A stretch of DNA of 64,000 nt from Smaragdicoccus niigatensis DSM 44881 = NBRC 103563. GTDB lineage: Bacteria; Actinomycetota; Actinomycetes; Mycobacteriales; Mycobacteriaceae. Position numbers and translations under genes: made by a program. Position 1 is the first letter of the stretch, and every line of letters starts with the position of its first letter. Location of the stretch: the NCBI RefSeq assembly GCF_000380645.1, contig NZ_AQXZ01000019.1, positions 896,761 through 960,760 of the forward strand, read 5' to 3'. The notes beneath the pieces were generated by a model that saw only the letters and a list, made by a program, of their open reading frames with translations, did no database searches and was not told the DNA's origin. This document shows, piece by piece, positions 38,821 to 50,400 of the stretch.

Positions 38821-39777
38821 ATGCCGAATTCGAATCATGGAGTCCTCGTCTCCGACGTGCACAAATCCTTCGGCGACGTCCACGCCCTCCAGGGCATCAG
38901 CTTCGAGGCGAAGCCCGGCACCGTTCTCGGTGTACTCGGACCCAACGGCGCAGGCAAGACGACGATGGTCAAAGTGCTTTCCACGCTGCTCACGCCGGAT
39001 TCCGGTGAGGCGTTCGTCGCGGGACACAACGTCGTCACCGAGGCCGCGCAGGTACGCCGCTCGATCATGATGACCGGCCAGTACGCCGCGCTCGATGACA
39101 TCCTGACCGGACGCCAGAACCTCGAACTCTTCGGCCGCCTGTCTGGGCTCGGCAAGAAGGCGGCCCGCCAGCAGGCCGACGACCTCATCAACGCGTTCGA
39201 CATCAAAGCTGCCGCGGACCGCATGGTCGGCACCTACTCGGGCGGTATGCGCCGCCGGATCGACATCGCGTGCGGCCTCGTCGTCCGGCCGGACGTCGTG
39301 TTCCTCGACGAGCCGACCACGGGTCTCGACCCGCGTAGCCGCCAGACGGTGTGGGCACTCGTCGAAGGTCTCAAGAACGAAGGCATCACGGTGCTGCTGA
39401 CCACGCAGTACCTCGAAGAGGCCGACATCCTCAGCGACAACATCATCGTCATCGACAAAGGCACCGTCATCGCGTCCGGTACCGCCGCCGAACTCAAGGA
39501 ACGCACCGGCGAGAGTTACTGCGAGGTGGTCCTTCTGGTGCCGGGTGACCGCGAGGCCGCCGTCGCCGCCCTCGGCGAACTCATGCCTGCTGCCCTCGCC
39601 ACCGACGAGGACGCCCCGGACCGGATCTCGATCCCCGCGCCCGACGGCGCTGGAACGCTCGCCGAGGCCGTCGGTCGCCTGCACAAGGCGGAAATCCGCT
39701 TGGCGGACATCGCCTTACGCCGCCCGTCGCTCGATGACGTGTTCCTGTCGATCACCGGGCACGGAAGCATTTCATGA
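38821..39777 (+). CDS. DrrA-type ABC exporter ATPase, cassette 2
   Basis: The 318-residue ATPase MPNSNHGVLVSDVHKSFGDV is closely similar to the cassette 1 ATPase: Walker A GPNGAGKTT (40-48), YSGGMRRRIDIACGL, VVFLDEPTTGLDPRSRQ and the SLDDVFLSITG ending. It is coupled to the next gene (ATGA). The intergenic region upstream is shared with WS/DGAT-like paralogue 4, which suggests common control. Confidence 0.9.
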   Translation: MPNSNHGVLVSDVHKSFGDVHALQGISFEAKPGTVLGVLGPNGAGKTTMVKVLSTLLTPDSGEAFVAGHNVVTEAAQVRRSIMMTGQYAALDDILTGRQNLELFGRLSGLGKKAARQQADDLINAFDIKAAADRMVGTYSGGMRRRIDIACGLVVRPDVVFLDEPTTGLDPRSRQTVWALVEGLKNEGITVLLTTQYLEEADILSDNIIVIDKGTVIASGTAAELKERTGESYCEVVLLVPGDREAAVAALGELMPAALATDEDAPDRISIPAPDGAGTLAEAVGRLHKAEIRLADIALRRPSLDDVFLSITGHGSIS

Positions 39778-40571
39778 CGATCGCCCAGGTCGACCTTTCG
39801 GTCATCCGGAAGCCGGCGCCCACCCCGACGACGCTGAATCAGTTCAGCGCGCTGCTCGAACGGAACATCCGGACGATCATCATCCAGTGGGCGTGGACCT
39901 ACTCGGTGATCGCGCCGCTGATCTTCACCGCCGGCTACTACCTGCCGCTGAGCTGGATCATGTCCGGCATCAATTACGGCCAGTTCGTCATGCCGATCAT
40001 CGTGCTGCAGACCGCGTCGTTCACGATGATCTCGGTGGCCCAGCAGGCCGCGATCGAGGCCAGTTCCGGCCTCACCGAGCGCCTGCACACGATGCCGCTG
40101 TCCCGGATCGCCCCGCTCATGGCGAATCTCGTCTCGGGTCTGCTGAAATCGGCGCTGTCGATCGGCGCTGCGATTGTCTACGGATACTTCGTCGGATTCC
40201 GCTTCCACGGTGGTGTGCTCGGCACGCTCGGCTTCATCGGAATCGCCCTGGGCACCGCCTTTGTGCTGTCGCTCGGCGCGGACGCGTTGGGCAACTACTC
40301 GCGCAGCGTCGCGGTCGTCGGCCAGACGATGACGCTGCCGGTTCTCATCTTCGGCATGCTGTCGACCGGTTTCGTGCCCGAGGGCGGCTTCCCCGCGTGG
40401 ATCCGTCCGTTCGTGCGGGTCCAGCCGGTGTCCCAGCTGTCCGCCGCGCTGCGTGAACTCGCTTCTGCGCACCCGACTTTCAGCGCGATGTGGCCTGGCC
40501 TCGCCTGGCTCGTCGGCATGTTCGTGGCCTTCCTCCCGCTGGCCATCTGGGCGAGAGGCCGCAAGTCGTGA
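39774..40571 (+). CDS. DrrB-type ABC-2 permease, cassette 2
   Basis: The 265-residue permease has about six membrane segments and closely matches the cassette 1 DrrB (YSVIAPLIFTAGYYLPLSWI; FGMLSTGFVPEGGFPAWIRP; VQPVSQLSAALREL). It overlaps the ATPase gene as ATGA and the next gene as GTGA, the same arrangement as in cassette 1. Confidence 0.88.
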   Translation: MTIAQVDLSVIRKPAPTPTTLNQFSALLERNIRTIIIQWAWTYSVIAPLIFTAGYYLPLSWIMSGINYGQFVMPIIVLQTASFTMISVAQQAAIEASSGLTERLHTMPLSRIAPLMANLVSGLLKSALSIGAAIVYGYFVGFRFHGGVLGTLGFIGIALGTAFVLSLGADALGNYSRSVAVVGQTMTLPVLIFGMLSTGFVPEGGFPAWIRPFVRVQPVSQLSAALRELASAHPTFSAMWPGLAWLVGMFVAFLPLAIWARGRKS

Positions 40572-41419
40572 CCACTTCCATCAGCCCCCTCGGCGCCATC
40601 ACGCTCCCCGAAGGCAATGCGCCTGACGAGCGTTCGATGCGCGCTCTGTTCAGCCAGAGCCTCCTGCACACGCAGCGCATCCTGACGCGGTGGCGCAAGC
40701 ATCCGACCGCGATCGGGCAGGCGCTCATCTACCCCGCGATCATGCTGCTCATGTTCCGGGTCGTCCTCGGCGACTCGATCGACGCGAAGGCGGTCATCAC
40801 CGGCCAGCGTGCGATCTTCGGAACCGTTCCCATGATGGCGATTGTGGGCGCGATGTCGGGCGCTTCGATCAGCGCGATCGCCCTCATGACCGACCAAAAG
40901 ATCGGGCTCGTCAGCCGGTTCGCAACGCTCCCGATGCACCGCGGAGCAGACCTCCTCGGCCGGCTCACCGCCGAAGCTCTCCGCATCGCCGTCACCGTCG
41001 GGCTGATGATCAGCATGGGTTACCTGCTGGGCTTCCAGTTCGAAAAGGGTTGGGAGGCAGCGATTGCGATGACGCTGATTCCGATCGGGTTCGGACTCAG
41101 CTTCACGCTCGCGTTGACCGCCCTGGCGACCGCCTCGAGCGGCGAGAACATCATCGGGCTCGCGATGGTCCTCACGACGCTGCTGATGTTTTTCAACACC
41201 GGTTTCGTACCACTTATGGCCTACCCGCAGTGGCTGCAGCCGGTCGTCGAGAACCAGCCCGTGTCGTGTGCGATCAATGCCATGCGCGCTCTGTCCGACA
41301 GCCGGTACATCGGCGATCTCAGTGAGCCGCTCATCAAGTCGCTGCTGTGGTCGGCAGGCCTGCTGATACTCGCGTTCCGACCGGCGATCAAGGGTTACCA
41401 GAACGCTGCGGCCAAGTAA
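40568..41419 (+). CDS. DrrC-type ABC-2 permease, cassette 2
   Basis: Starting at GTG 40568, the 283-residue permease has six membrane segments and FFNTGFVPLMAYPQWLQPVV, NQPVSCAINAMRAL, as in cassette 1. It converges on the NRPS gene, with a hairpin between the two. With DrrA/B it would form a lipid- or lipopeptide-type exporter. Confidence 0.88.
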   Translation: MTTSISPLGAITLPEGNAPDERSMRALFSQSLLHTQRILTRWRKHPTAIGQALIYPAIMLLMFRVVLGDSIDAKAVITGQRAIFGTVPMMAIVGAMSGASISAIALMTDQKIGLVSRFATLPMHRGADLLGRLTAEALRIAVTVGLMISMGYLLGFQFEKGWEAAIAMTLIPIGFGLSFTLALTALATASSGENIIGLAMVLTTLLMFFNTGFVPLMAYPQWLQPVVENQPVSCAINAMRALSDSRYIGDLSEPLIKSLLWSAGLLILAFRPAIKGYQNAAAK

Positions 41420-41436
41420 TCCGCTGAGCGTCTCCC

Positions 41437-41470
41437 ACGGCCAACTCACCTGACAGGTTGAATGGCCGTT
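41437..41470. terminator. Hairpin between drrC-like and the NRPS gene
   Basis: ACGGCCA (41437-41443) and TGGCCGT (41463-41469) form a 7-bp stem with a small inner ACC/GGT helix. It sits between two convergent stops and is followed on the plus strand by TTTCGG. Confidence 0.5.
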
Positions 41471-41483
41471 TCGGCTAGCCCGG

Positions 41484-44400
41484 CTACCCCAGCCAGTCGT
41501 TCAACCGCGGTGCCCACGCCGCCAGCGCTTCCGGGAAGAAGAGCTGGTCGTGCGCGAACGGCACCTGCAGGTCCTCCACCGTCCCCACGACATATGGACC
41601 CCACACCGTCGCACCGTCGCTGACGTCATACGGATCCGCACCCGCGCCCACGAAGACGAAGTCGCCCTCGACCGTGTTCGGCGTGAACTCGTTGAGCAGC
41701 TCCACGTTGCGCAACGCCGCCTTGAACAGCCCCTTCACGTGGGCGACGTTGAGCGACAGGGACGCCGCATCGAGAGCCGCGAAGAGCTCCTCGGCCCGCT
41801 CGTCCGTCATCTCCGCGAGATTCTCGTCGCCGATGTCCACGCCGGCGCCTGCGAGGCCCGTGCGAATCAACGAGTAGATGTCCTCCGGATTGATGTGATG
41901 GCGTGAGTCGAGGCTGATGAGCGTCCCTACCTCTGCGCCGGCGGCCTGCAGCTGGACGGCCATCTCGTGCGCGATCGCGCCACCGAGCGACCAACCGAGC
42001 AGGTGGTACGGACCCTCCGGCTGAACGCGACGGATCTCGCTGACATAGCGTGCCGCCACTTCCTCGAGCGTCGCGTACGCATACTCGGGCTCGAAGATCC
42101 CCGGCGTCTGGACACCATAGAGCGGCCTGTCGGCGTCGACGTACGGGATGAGCGCCGCGTACATCGTCGAAAGGCCGACGGCCGGGTGGATACAGAACAG
42201 CGGCTCACGTGATCCCGTCGTGCGGAACGGCAGCACGACGCTGAGCCCTTCGTCGGCGGTCGCTTCCGCGTCGCCGGCATCGATTCGAGCCGCGAGTTCG
42301 GCGACCGTGGGTGCGGTGAAGAACAACTGCAGCCGAAGGTCGAGTCCGAGCCGCTCCGCGATCCGGCTGCGGGCGTCGACGGCGAGCAGCGAGTTGCCGC
42401 CGAGCTCGAAGAAGTCGTCATCGGCACCGACCCGCTCGACCCCGAGCGACTCGGCGAAGGCGGCCGCGATGGCTTCTTCGGTCGGTGTCGACGGTGCCCG
42501 GTATTCGGCCGCGGTGAACGTGGGCTCCGGAAGCGCTGCGCGATTGAGCTTGCCGGACGGGTTCAGCGGGATCTCGTCGAGGATCATGATCGACGCCGGA
42601 ACCATGTGCGGGGCAAGCCGTTCCGCAACGAACGAGCGCAGTTCCGCAGCGTTCGGGGTGTGTCCGGGAACGCCCGCCACATAGGTCACCAGGGCGGCTG
42701 CTCCGGTGCTCGACTTGTGCGCGATCGTCGCCGCGAGGTCGACCGACGAGTGCGCCATGAAGACGCTGTCGATCTCACCGAGTTCGACGCGGAAGCCGCG
42801 GATCTTGACCTGGAAGTCCGAACGTCCGACGTAGTCCAGACGCCAGTCCGGCGTCCATTTCACGACGTCACCGGTCTGGTACATCCGCGATCCGTCGGCT
42901 GCGAACGGGTCTGCGACAAACTTGCCCGCCGTCAGGCCGAATCGCTCGTGGTAGCCGCGCGCCAACTGCGGACCGGTCAGGTACAGGTCACCCGGAACAC
43001 CGACCGGAACCGGCCGGAGACGGTGGTCGAGGACGCGAGCCCAGACTCCACGGACGAGCTGACCGATCGTCAGCGGGTCACCCGGCCGAACCGGATCACC
43101 GATGTTCGTGACCATGGACGCTTCGGTCGGCCCGTAGACGTTGAAGAAGTCCCGAGTGTCACCCCAACGGCGAACGAGCTCGGGCGAGTACGCCTCGCCA
43201 CCGATGGCCAGCACGCGAAGGTCGTCGATCCCGGTGGGGTCGACGGAAGCGAGCGCCGCGGGAGTCATGAACAGATGCGTGACGCGCTCTGTGCGCAGCG
43301 CATCCGCGAGATCGCTACCGCCGAAGACGTCGGTCGGGACGATCACCAGGCACGCCGAGGCACCGAGCGCGAACAGCATCTCGAGAACCGAGGCATCGAA
43401 GCTCGGCGACGCGAAATGCAGCACTCGCGAATCCGACGTGACGCGGTAGCTGTCGCGCTGCGCGTCCGTGAACGATCCAAGACCCGTGTGCGAGACGAGG
43501 ACGCCCTTCGGCAGACCCGTCGATCCCGAGGTGTAGATGACGTACGCCGTGTTCGTGAGGCGAAGCGGGCGAACGCGTTCGGCGTCGGTGATCGTGTCGG
43601 CGGACAAGTCCTGCAGATCCAGATCGTTGATCGAAATCCACTCGACCGATTCCGGCAACTGGGACTTCGCCGCCTGGACCGTCAGACCGACGACCGAGCC
43701 GGAGTCGTTGACCATGTGCGCAATGCGGTCTTCGGGGTACCGCGGGTCGACCGGGACGAACGCCGCACCCGTCTTCGTGATGGCCCACTCGGCGAGCACC
43801 GAATCCGCCGATCGCGTGATGCCCACTGCGACCCGGTCCTCCGGACCGATCCCCCGCGCGATGAGGTGCCGGGCAAGCCGGTTGGTGAGCTCGTCGGCTT
43901 CCCGATAGGTCAACGTCCGGCCGGCGTTCGAGATCGCCTGACCGTCCGGGTTCGCCCGGACCGCGTCGTCGAGGATCTGCGGCAGCGTGCGCGGAACGAC
44001 TTCGCCTGGACCGGTCTGCGACAGCAGCACCTCGACGTCACCATCGGCAACGAGAGTGATCGCGTCAATGCGCGATTCCGGCTGGTCGACTAGCTTTCCG
44101 ACGATCATCTGGAATCGTTCGATCACGGTGTCGAGGGCCTCGGCCGTGATCGCCTCGGACTGGTACGTCGCGGTGAAGACGAGCTCCTGCCCCGGCTCGA
44201 CCATGAGAGTCAGCGGGAAGTGCGTGTCGTTGTTCGGGCGGACACCGGTCAGCATGAGGCCGTCGATCGACGCCGATTCCGCCGCGAGACCCTCGCGGTC
44301 GATCGGGTACGACTCGAACGCGATGAGGGTGTCGATCGAGATCTCGGTATTCGCCGCCGCGGCGATCGTCGTGAGACCGAGGTGGTGGTGATCCATGAGG

Positions 44401-47400
44401 TCGGCCTGCTCGCCCTGGACGCGGCGCAGCAGGTCGGCGACCGTCTCGTCCTCGTCGATGCGCACGCGGACCGGAATCGTGTTGATGAACATTCCGACCA
44501 TGGCCTCGACACCCGCGAGCTCGGCCGGACGACCCGACACCGTGGCGCCGAAGAGCACGTCGGAGCGGCCGGTCAGGCGTGCCACCAACAGACCCCACGC
44601 GGCTTGCACGATCGTGTTGGCCGTGACACCGATCTGGCGTGCCAATTCACCGATTTTCACAGTGGTGTCGGCATCGATCGTGAACGCCTTGTGGCCCGGC
44701 TCGCCGCCGCCGCCCGAGGTGATGTGCGTCGGCTCCCCGAGTTCGAGGAGGGACTTGGCCCACGCTTCGCGGGAGGTCGCCTCGTCGCGCGACGACAGCC
44801 AGCGGAGGTAGTCGCCGAACGGACGGACCGGCGCCAGGACGCTGTCGTCACCGCGGGTCGCGTAGACGATGAGCATGTCCTTCATGAGCAACGGCAGCGA
44901 CCAACCGTCGAGCACGATGTGATGGTTCGTCAGCACCAGCTGGAACTTGCCGTCACCCAGCGTGATCAGCGTGAACCGCAGCAGCGGCGGGTTCGCCAGG
45001 TCGAAGCCGGCCGCCTGGTCGTTTGCCGCGAACTGGCGTGCCGCAGCGGCCGGGTCCGGCTCCTGTGACAGGTCGAGGTCGCGCCACGGCATCTCCACGA
45101 CGTCGTGCGCCACGACCTGCACCGGGGCACCGTCTGGCGTGACCGTGAACCCGGCACGCAGGTTCGGGTAGCGACGCAGCAGCGCGGACGCCGCAGTGCG
45201 CAGGCGCGCCGAATCCACGACGCCTTCGAGTTCGATGATGACCTGCGTCGTGTAGACGTCCGTGCCACCACCGGCGAGGACGTTATGGAACACGAAGCCC
45301 AGCTGCAGCGGCGACAGCGACCACACATTCGCGAGCTGACCGAAACGGCTCTCGAGGGAGTCGACGTCGTTCTGTGAGACGCGCACGAGCGGGAAGTCGG
45401 ACGGCGTGTGACCGCCCGCGTCCGGCCGCTGCGCGTGCTCCGCGATCGCCGTGAGCGCCTGCGCCCACAGGTCGGCGAACTCCTGAGCGTCGCGCTCTTC
45501 GACGACCTCGGTCGCATAGGCGAACGTCGCGGACAGCGTGTCACCGGTGACGATGGCGTTGATGTCGACGAGGGCCGCGACCGGACGGTCAGGGTCCGTC
45601 TCCGCGGTGAGGCCGAGCTGGTCCGCCGCGGGCAGCCAACCGAGACCGGAGGATGCTTCGGCTCCCGCTTCGCCGGTCCGGCCGAGGTAGTTGAACGCGA
45701 TCTGCGGACGTGCCGGATTCGCGAGCAGCTCGGCGGTCGAGTCGTTGAGGTGGCTCAGAATGCCGTAGCCAATGCCGTTGTCCGGCGCGGACAGCAGACG
45801 TTCCTTGACGTTCTTGACGAGCCGGTCGAGGTCGCGTGCCGAGCCGCGCAAGGCCGCTTCGGGATCGACGTCCGGGTAGCGGAACCACATCGGGAACACG
45901 GTCGTGAACCAACCGATGGTCTGCGAGACGTCGGCACCGGGGACGAGCTGCTCTTCGCGGCCGTGGCCTTCGAGCTGAACGAGCAGCGACCGCTCGTCGA
46001 TGCCTCGACGCAGGCGCCACACCGACGCGGCGAGCGCCAGCGCCGACAGCAGACCGTCGTTGACACCACCGTGGAAGGCCGCGGGAACGTTGGTCAGCAG
46101 CGCGCGGGTGACTGCCGCATCGACGGAGACCGAGATCGACTTCGCGGTCGGGGCGAGGTCGAGTTCGGCGTCGAAGTCGCGTGAGCCGATGAGCGGATCC
46201 GTGGCGAGCGACATCTCGCGCCAGATGTTGATCTGATCGGTGAGGTGCGGGGTCGTCGCCTTTTCCGCGAGCGCGTACGACCAGCGCCGGTAGGAAGTAC
46301 CGACCGGATCGAGCGCGGGTTCCTGACCAGCGAGAACCAAGAGCCCGGCCTTGACGAAGTCCGGCACGAGGATGCGCCATGAGACGCCGTCGATCGCGAG
46401 GTGGTTGATGATGACGAGCATCCGGCCCGGAGCGTCCTTGACGTCGAGCCACACAAACTGCGCGACGATGTCGTCCGCCGGCTTCAGTCGGTCGACGGCG
46501 GCGGCGAATTCACGACGGGCGACGGCTTCCAAATCGCCTTCGACCGTCACTGTGTGGAGAAGGCGCGACACGTCGAAGTCGTCGAACGGGAGCGTCTCCC
46601 ACGTCTGCGGGTCGGTGGTGAACCGAGACCGCAGGACGTCGTGGCGCTTCACGACTGCGGTCACGACCTCGAGGACCTGCTCGCTCGTCGCGTTGGCCGG
46701 GGTCTCGAGAACGAGCGACTGGATGAAGCGGTCGAGGCTGCCACCCCAGCCGAGCATGTGGCGGACGACCGGCGGGACGAGGATCTCGCCGACGCCGCCG
46801 CCCTCGAGCTCAGCGAGAACTTCGACGGCTTCGTCGCCGTGGCGGGCAACGAGCGCGAGTCCCTGAATCGTCTTCTGCTCGAAAACTTCCCGCGGTGTGA
46901 AGACGATGCCGCGAGCACGTGCGCGGGCGACGAGCTGGATCGAGAGAATCGAGTCTCCACCGAGGGCGAAGAACGAGTCGTCAGCGCCGACGCGCTCCAT
47001 ACCCAGAAGCTGGGCGAAGATCTCGGCGATCGCCGTTTCGGTCTCCCCGACCGGTGCGCGGTAGGGCTTCCGTTCGACCGCCGGCGCGGGCAGCGCCTTG
47101 CGGTCGAGCTTGCCGCTCGCGTTCAGCGGAAGTGCGTCGAGGACCATGATCACGGCCGGGACCATGTACTCCGGAACGGATTCCGCGATGAAGCTCTTCA
47201 GAGTTTCCGGGTTGGGAGCCGTACCGGGTTCGCCGACGACGTAGCCGACGAGAGCGTCCGCCGGACCGTCCGTGCGGACGATCACCGCAGCTTGAGCGAC
47301 TGTTTCGTGCCGGTGGAGCGCCTCTTCGATCTCGCCGAGTTCGATCCGCAGACCACGCAGTTTGACCTGGAAGTCGGTACGGCCGATGTACTCCACTTCC

Positions 47401-50400
47401 CCGTTCGGAAGCCAGTGCACGAGGTCACCCGTGCGGTACATACGCGTGCCGTTTTGGTCGGCCACAAAGCGGTCGCTCGTGAGGTCCGGGCGACCGACGT
47501 ATCCGCGTGCCAGCTGCACACCCGTCAGGTAGAGCTCACCCGGAACGCCGACGGGAACCGGCTGCAGGCGTGCGTCGAGGACGCGCAGCCCGGTGTTCCA
47601 GACGGGTGCACCGATCGGCACGCTTGCCGTGTCCTGGTCGGTGACCTCGTGGAACGTGACGTCGACCGCGGCTTCCGTCGGGCCATAGAGGTTGTGCACC
47701 TTCACGCCCGGGATGAGCTGACGCAGCTTTTGCGCAGTGTTCGAGGGCAGGGCTTCACCAGAGGCGAAGACCATCCGCAAACTGGTGGCCTGATCAGCGG
47801 AATCAGACGCAACGAACACCGCCATCATCGACGGCACGAAGTGCGCAGTCGTGACGTTGTTGTCGGCGATGAGCTGCGCGAGATACTCGGGATCGCGGTG
47901 ACCGTCCGGCTTCGCAATGACCAGGCGCGCACCGATTTCCAGCGGCCAGAAGAGCTCCCACACCGACACGTCGAACGTAACCGGAGTCTTCTGGACGACC
48001 GCATCGTCCGCGGTCATCGAGTAGGCGCCCTGCATCCACTCCAGGCGGTTGACGATCGCCTTGTGGGTCACGCCGACGCCCTTGGGACGTCCCGTCGAAC
48101 CCGAGGTGAAGATGACGTAGGCGAGGTTGTCGGGGGCTGCCACGCGCTTGAGCGGCTCGGCGCTTACCTCGCTCAGATCGAGCTCCGCGAGGAAGTCCTC
48201 CGTCAGGACCGCGGCCGGCTGCGCGGTCTCGAGGATGTACTCGATGCGCTCGGCCGGGTGGTCGGGATCGATCGGAACATAGGCGCCACCAGCGGTGATG
48301 ACGGCGTAAATGCTCGCCAGCATGTCGATGCTGCGGCGCAGCCCGACCGCGACGAACGACTCCGGGCCGACACCCATCGACTGCAGGTGGCGAGCGAGGC
48401 GGTTCACCCTCGACGAGAACTCGGCGTACGTAACGGACTCGCCCTCGAACACCACCGCCGTGGCATCCGGCGTCCGGGCGGCCTGCGCCTCGAACATCGA
48501 GACAAGGGTTTGGCTCAGGTCGACGTCATGCTGGGTGTCGTTCCACGAGGCGATCTGCGATAGTTCGTCCGCGTGGGCCAACGGAACGGCCGCGGCCGCC
48601 GAATTCACATCGGCGGCAAGCGCTTCCAGAACGCGAACGTATCGTTCGCCGAACACGTCGATCGTCTCGGCGTCGAAGAGGTCGGTGGCGTAGTTGAGTT
48701 CGACGTTCATGCCGCCCTGGCCGTTGTCGCCGAGGGTGACCTGTAGGTCGAACTTGGCCAAGCCGTCGTCGAACGGAACGCCCGCGACGGTGAGATCCGG
48801 CAGTTCGAAGGTCGTTGACGCTATGTTCTGGAACGTCAGCATGACCTGGAACAGCGGCGAGTAGGCCTGCGAACGCTCGGGCTTGAGGACTTCGATGAGC
48901 CGCTCGAACGGCAGGTCCGCGTGCGCGAACGCGCCAAGGTCGGTCTCGCGAGTCTGGGCGAGAAGCTGGCTGAATGTCGCCGACGGTTCGACATCGGTGC
49001 GCAGCACGAGCGTGTTCACGAACATGCCGACCATGTCGTCGAGTTCACGCTCGCCGCGGCCCGCGACGGGGGTTCCGATCGCGATGTCGGTCGTCGCCGA
49101 CAGACGCGAGAGCAGCACCGCGAGTGCGGTGTGCACGACCATGAAGAGCGACGTGTCTGTGGCCCGTGCGGTCTCGTTGAGGCGCGACACGAGATCGGCG
49201 TCGATCGTCATCCGGCGCATGCCACCGCGGTAGCTGGCGACTGCTGGCCGTGGACGATCTGCCGGCAGGTCGATGACGGTCGGAAGTCCGGCGAGCTGCT
49301 GCTTCCAGTAGCGAACCTGTTCGCTGATCAGAGACGATTCGTCGTCTTCGTGGCCGAGTACCTCGCGCTGCCACAGGGCGAAGTCGGCGTACTGGACGGC
49401 GAGCGGAGTCCACGCGGGTTCCGCGCCGGCCGCACGGGAGCCGTAGGCGATCATGACGTCGCGAGCCAGCGGTCCCATCGAGACGCCGTCACCCGAGATG
49501 TGGTGGACGACGACGACCAGGACGCGGCTGTTTTCGCTGATCTCAAACAGTCCGACGCGGATCGGGACTTCGGTCGTGACGTCGAATCCGACCACCGCAA
49601 AGCGGACGACCGCATCGAGGATGCCTTCTTCGGTGACCGCTGTGACCACGACATCGGGCACTGCTGCGTCAGTCGGCAGCACCTGCTGCACTCCGAGTCC
49701 GTCGATCTCCGGGTAGACCGTGCGCAGAACTTCGTGGCGGTCGACGACGTCGTGGATCGCTTGTTTGAGGGCGTCGACGTCGAGCTGCCCGTCGAGGCGA
49801 ACCGCGATCGGGATGTTGTAGATCGCCGACTCGGGTTCGAATCGGTTGAGGAACCACATGCGCTGCTGCGCGAGCGAGAGCGGGACGCGGTCCGGACGTG
49901 CCTTGGCGACCAACGGAATCGCAGCACCCGAGCCGACGAGGGATTCGAGGCGCACCGCCATCTGGGCAACCGCGGGAGCGTCGAAAATCAGGCGCACCGG
50001 GACGCGAGCGTCGAGACGCTTGCCGAGTCGGGCGACGGCCTGCATCGCAAGGAGCGAGTTTCCGCCGAGGTCGAAGAAGTCGTCGTCCGCACCCACCTGC
50101 TCGACCCCGAGCACGCCCGAGAAGATCTCGGCGACAGCGGTTTCGAGCTCAGTCGACGGTGCGCGGAACTCGCGCCGCTCGATCTCCGGGGCCGGCAACG
50201 CTTTGCGGTCGAGCTTGCCCGACGGGTTCAGCGGGAAGGCGTCGAGAATCATGATGGTTTGCGGAACCATGTACTCCGGCAGTCCATGGCCCAGGAACTC
50301 TTGCAGCGCAGCCGGATCCGGAGCGGCGCCGTCGGTCGGCACGATGTAGCCCACGAGGCGCTGACCGGTCGGGGTGTCGACGACGAGAGCCGCGGACTGC

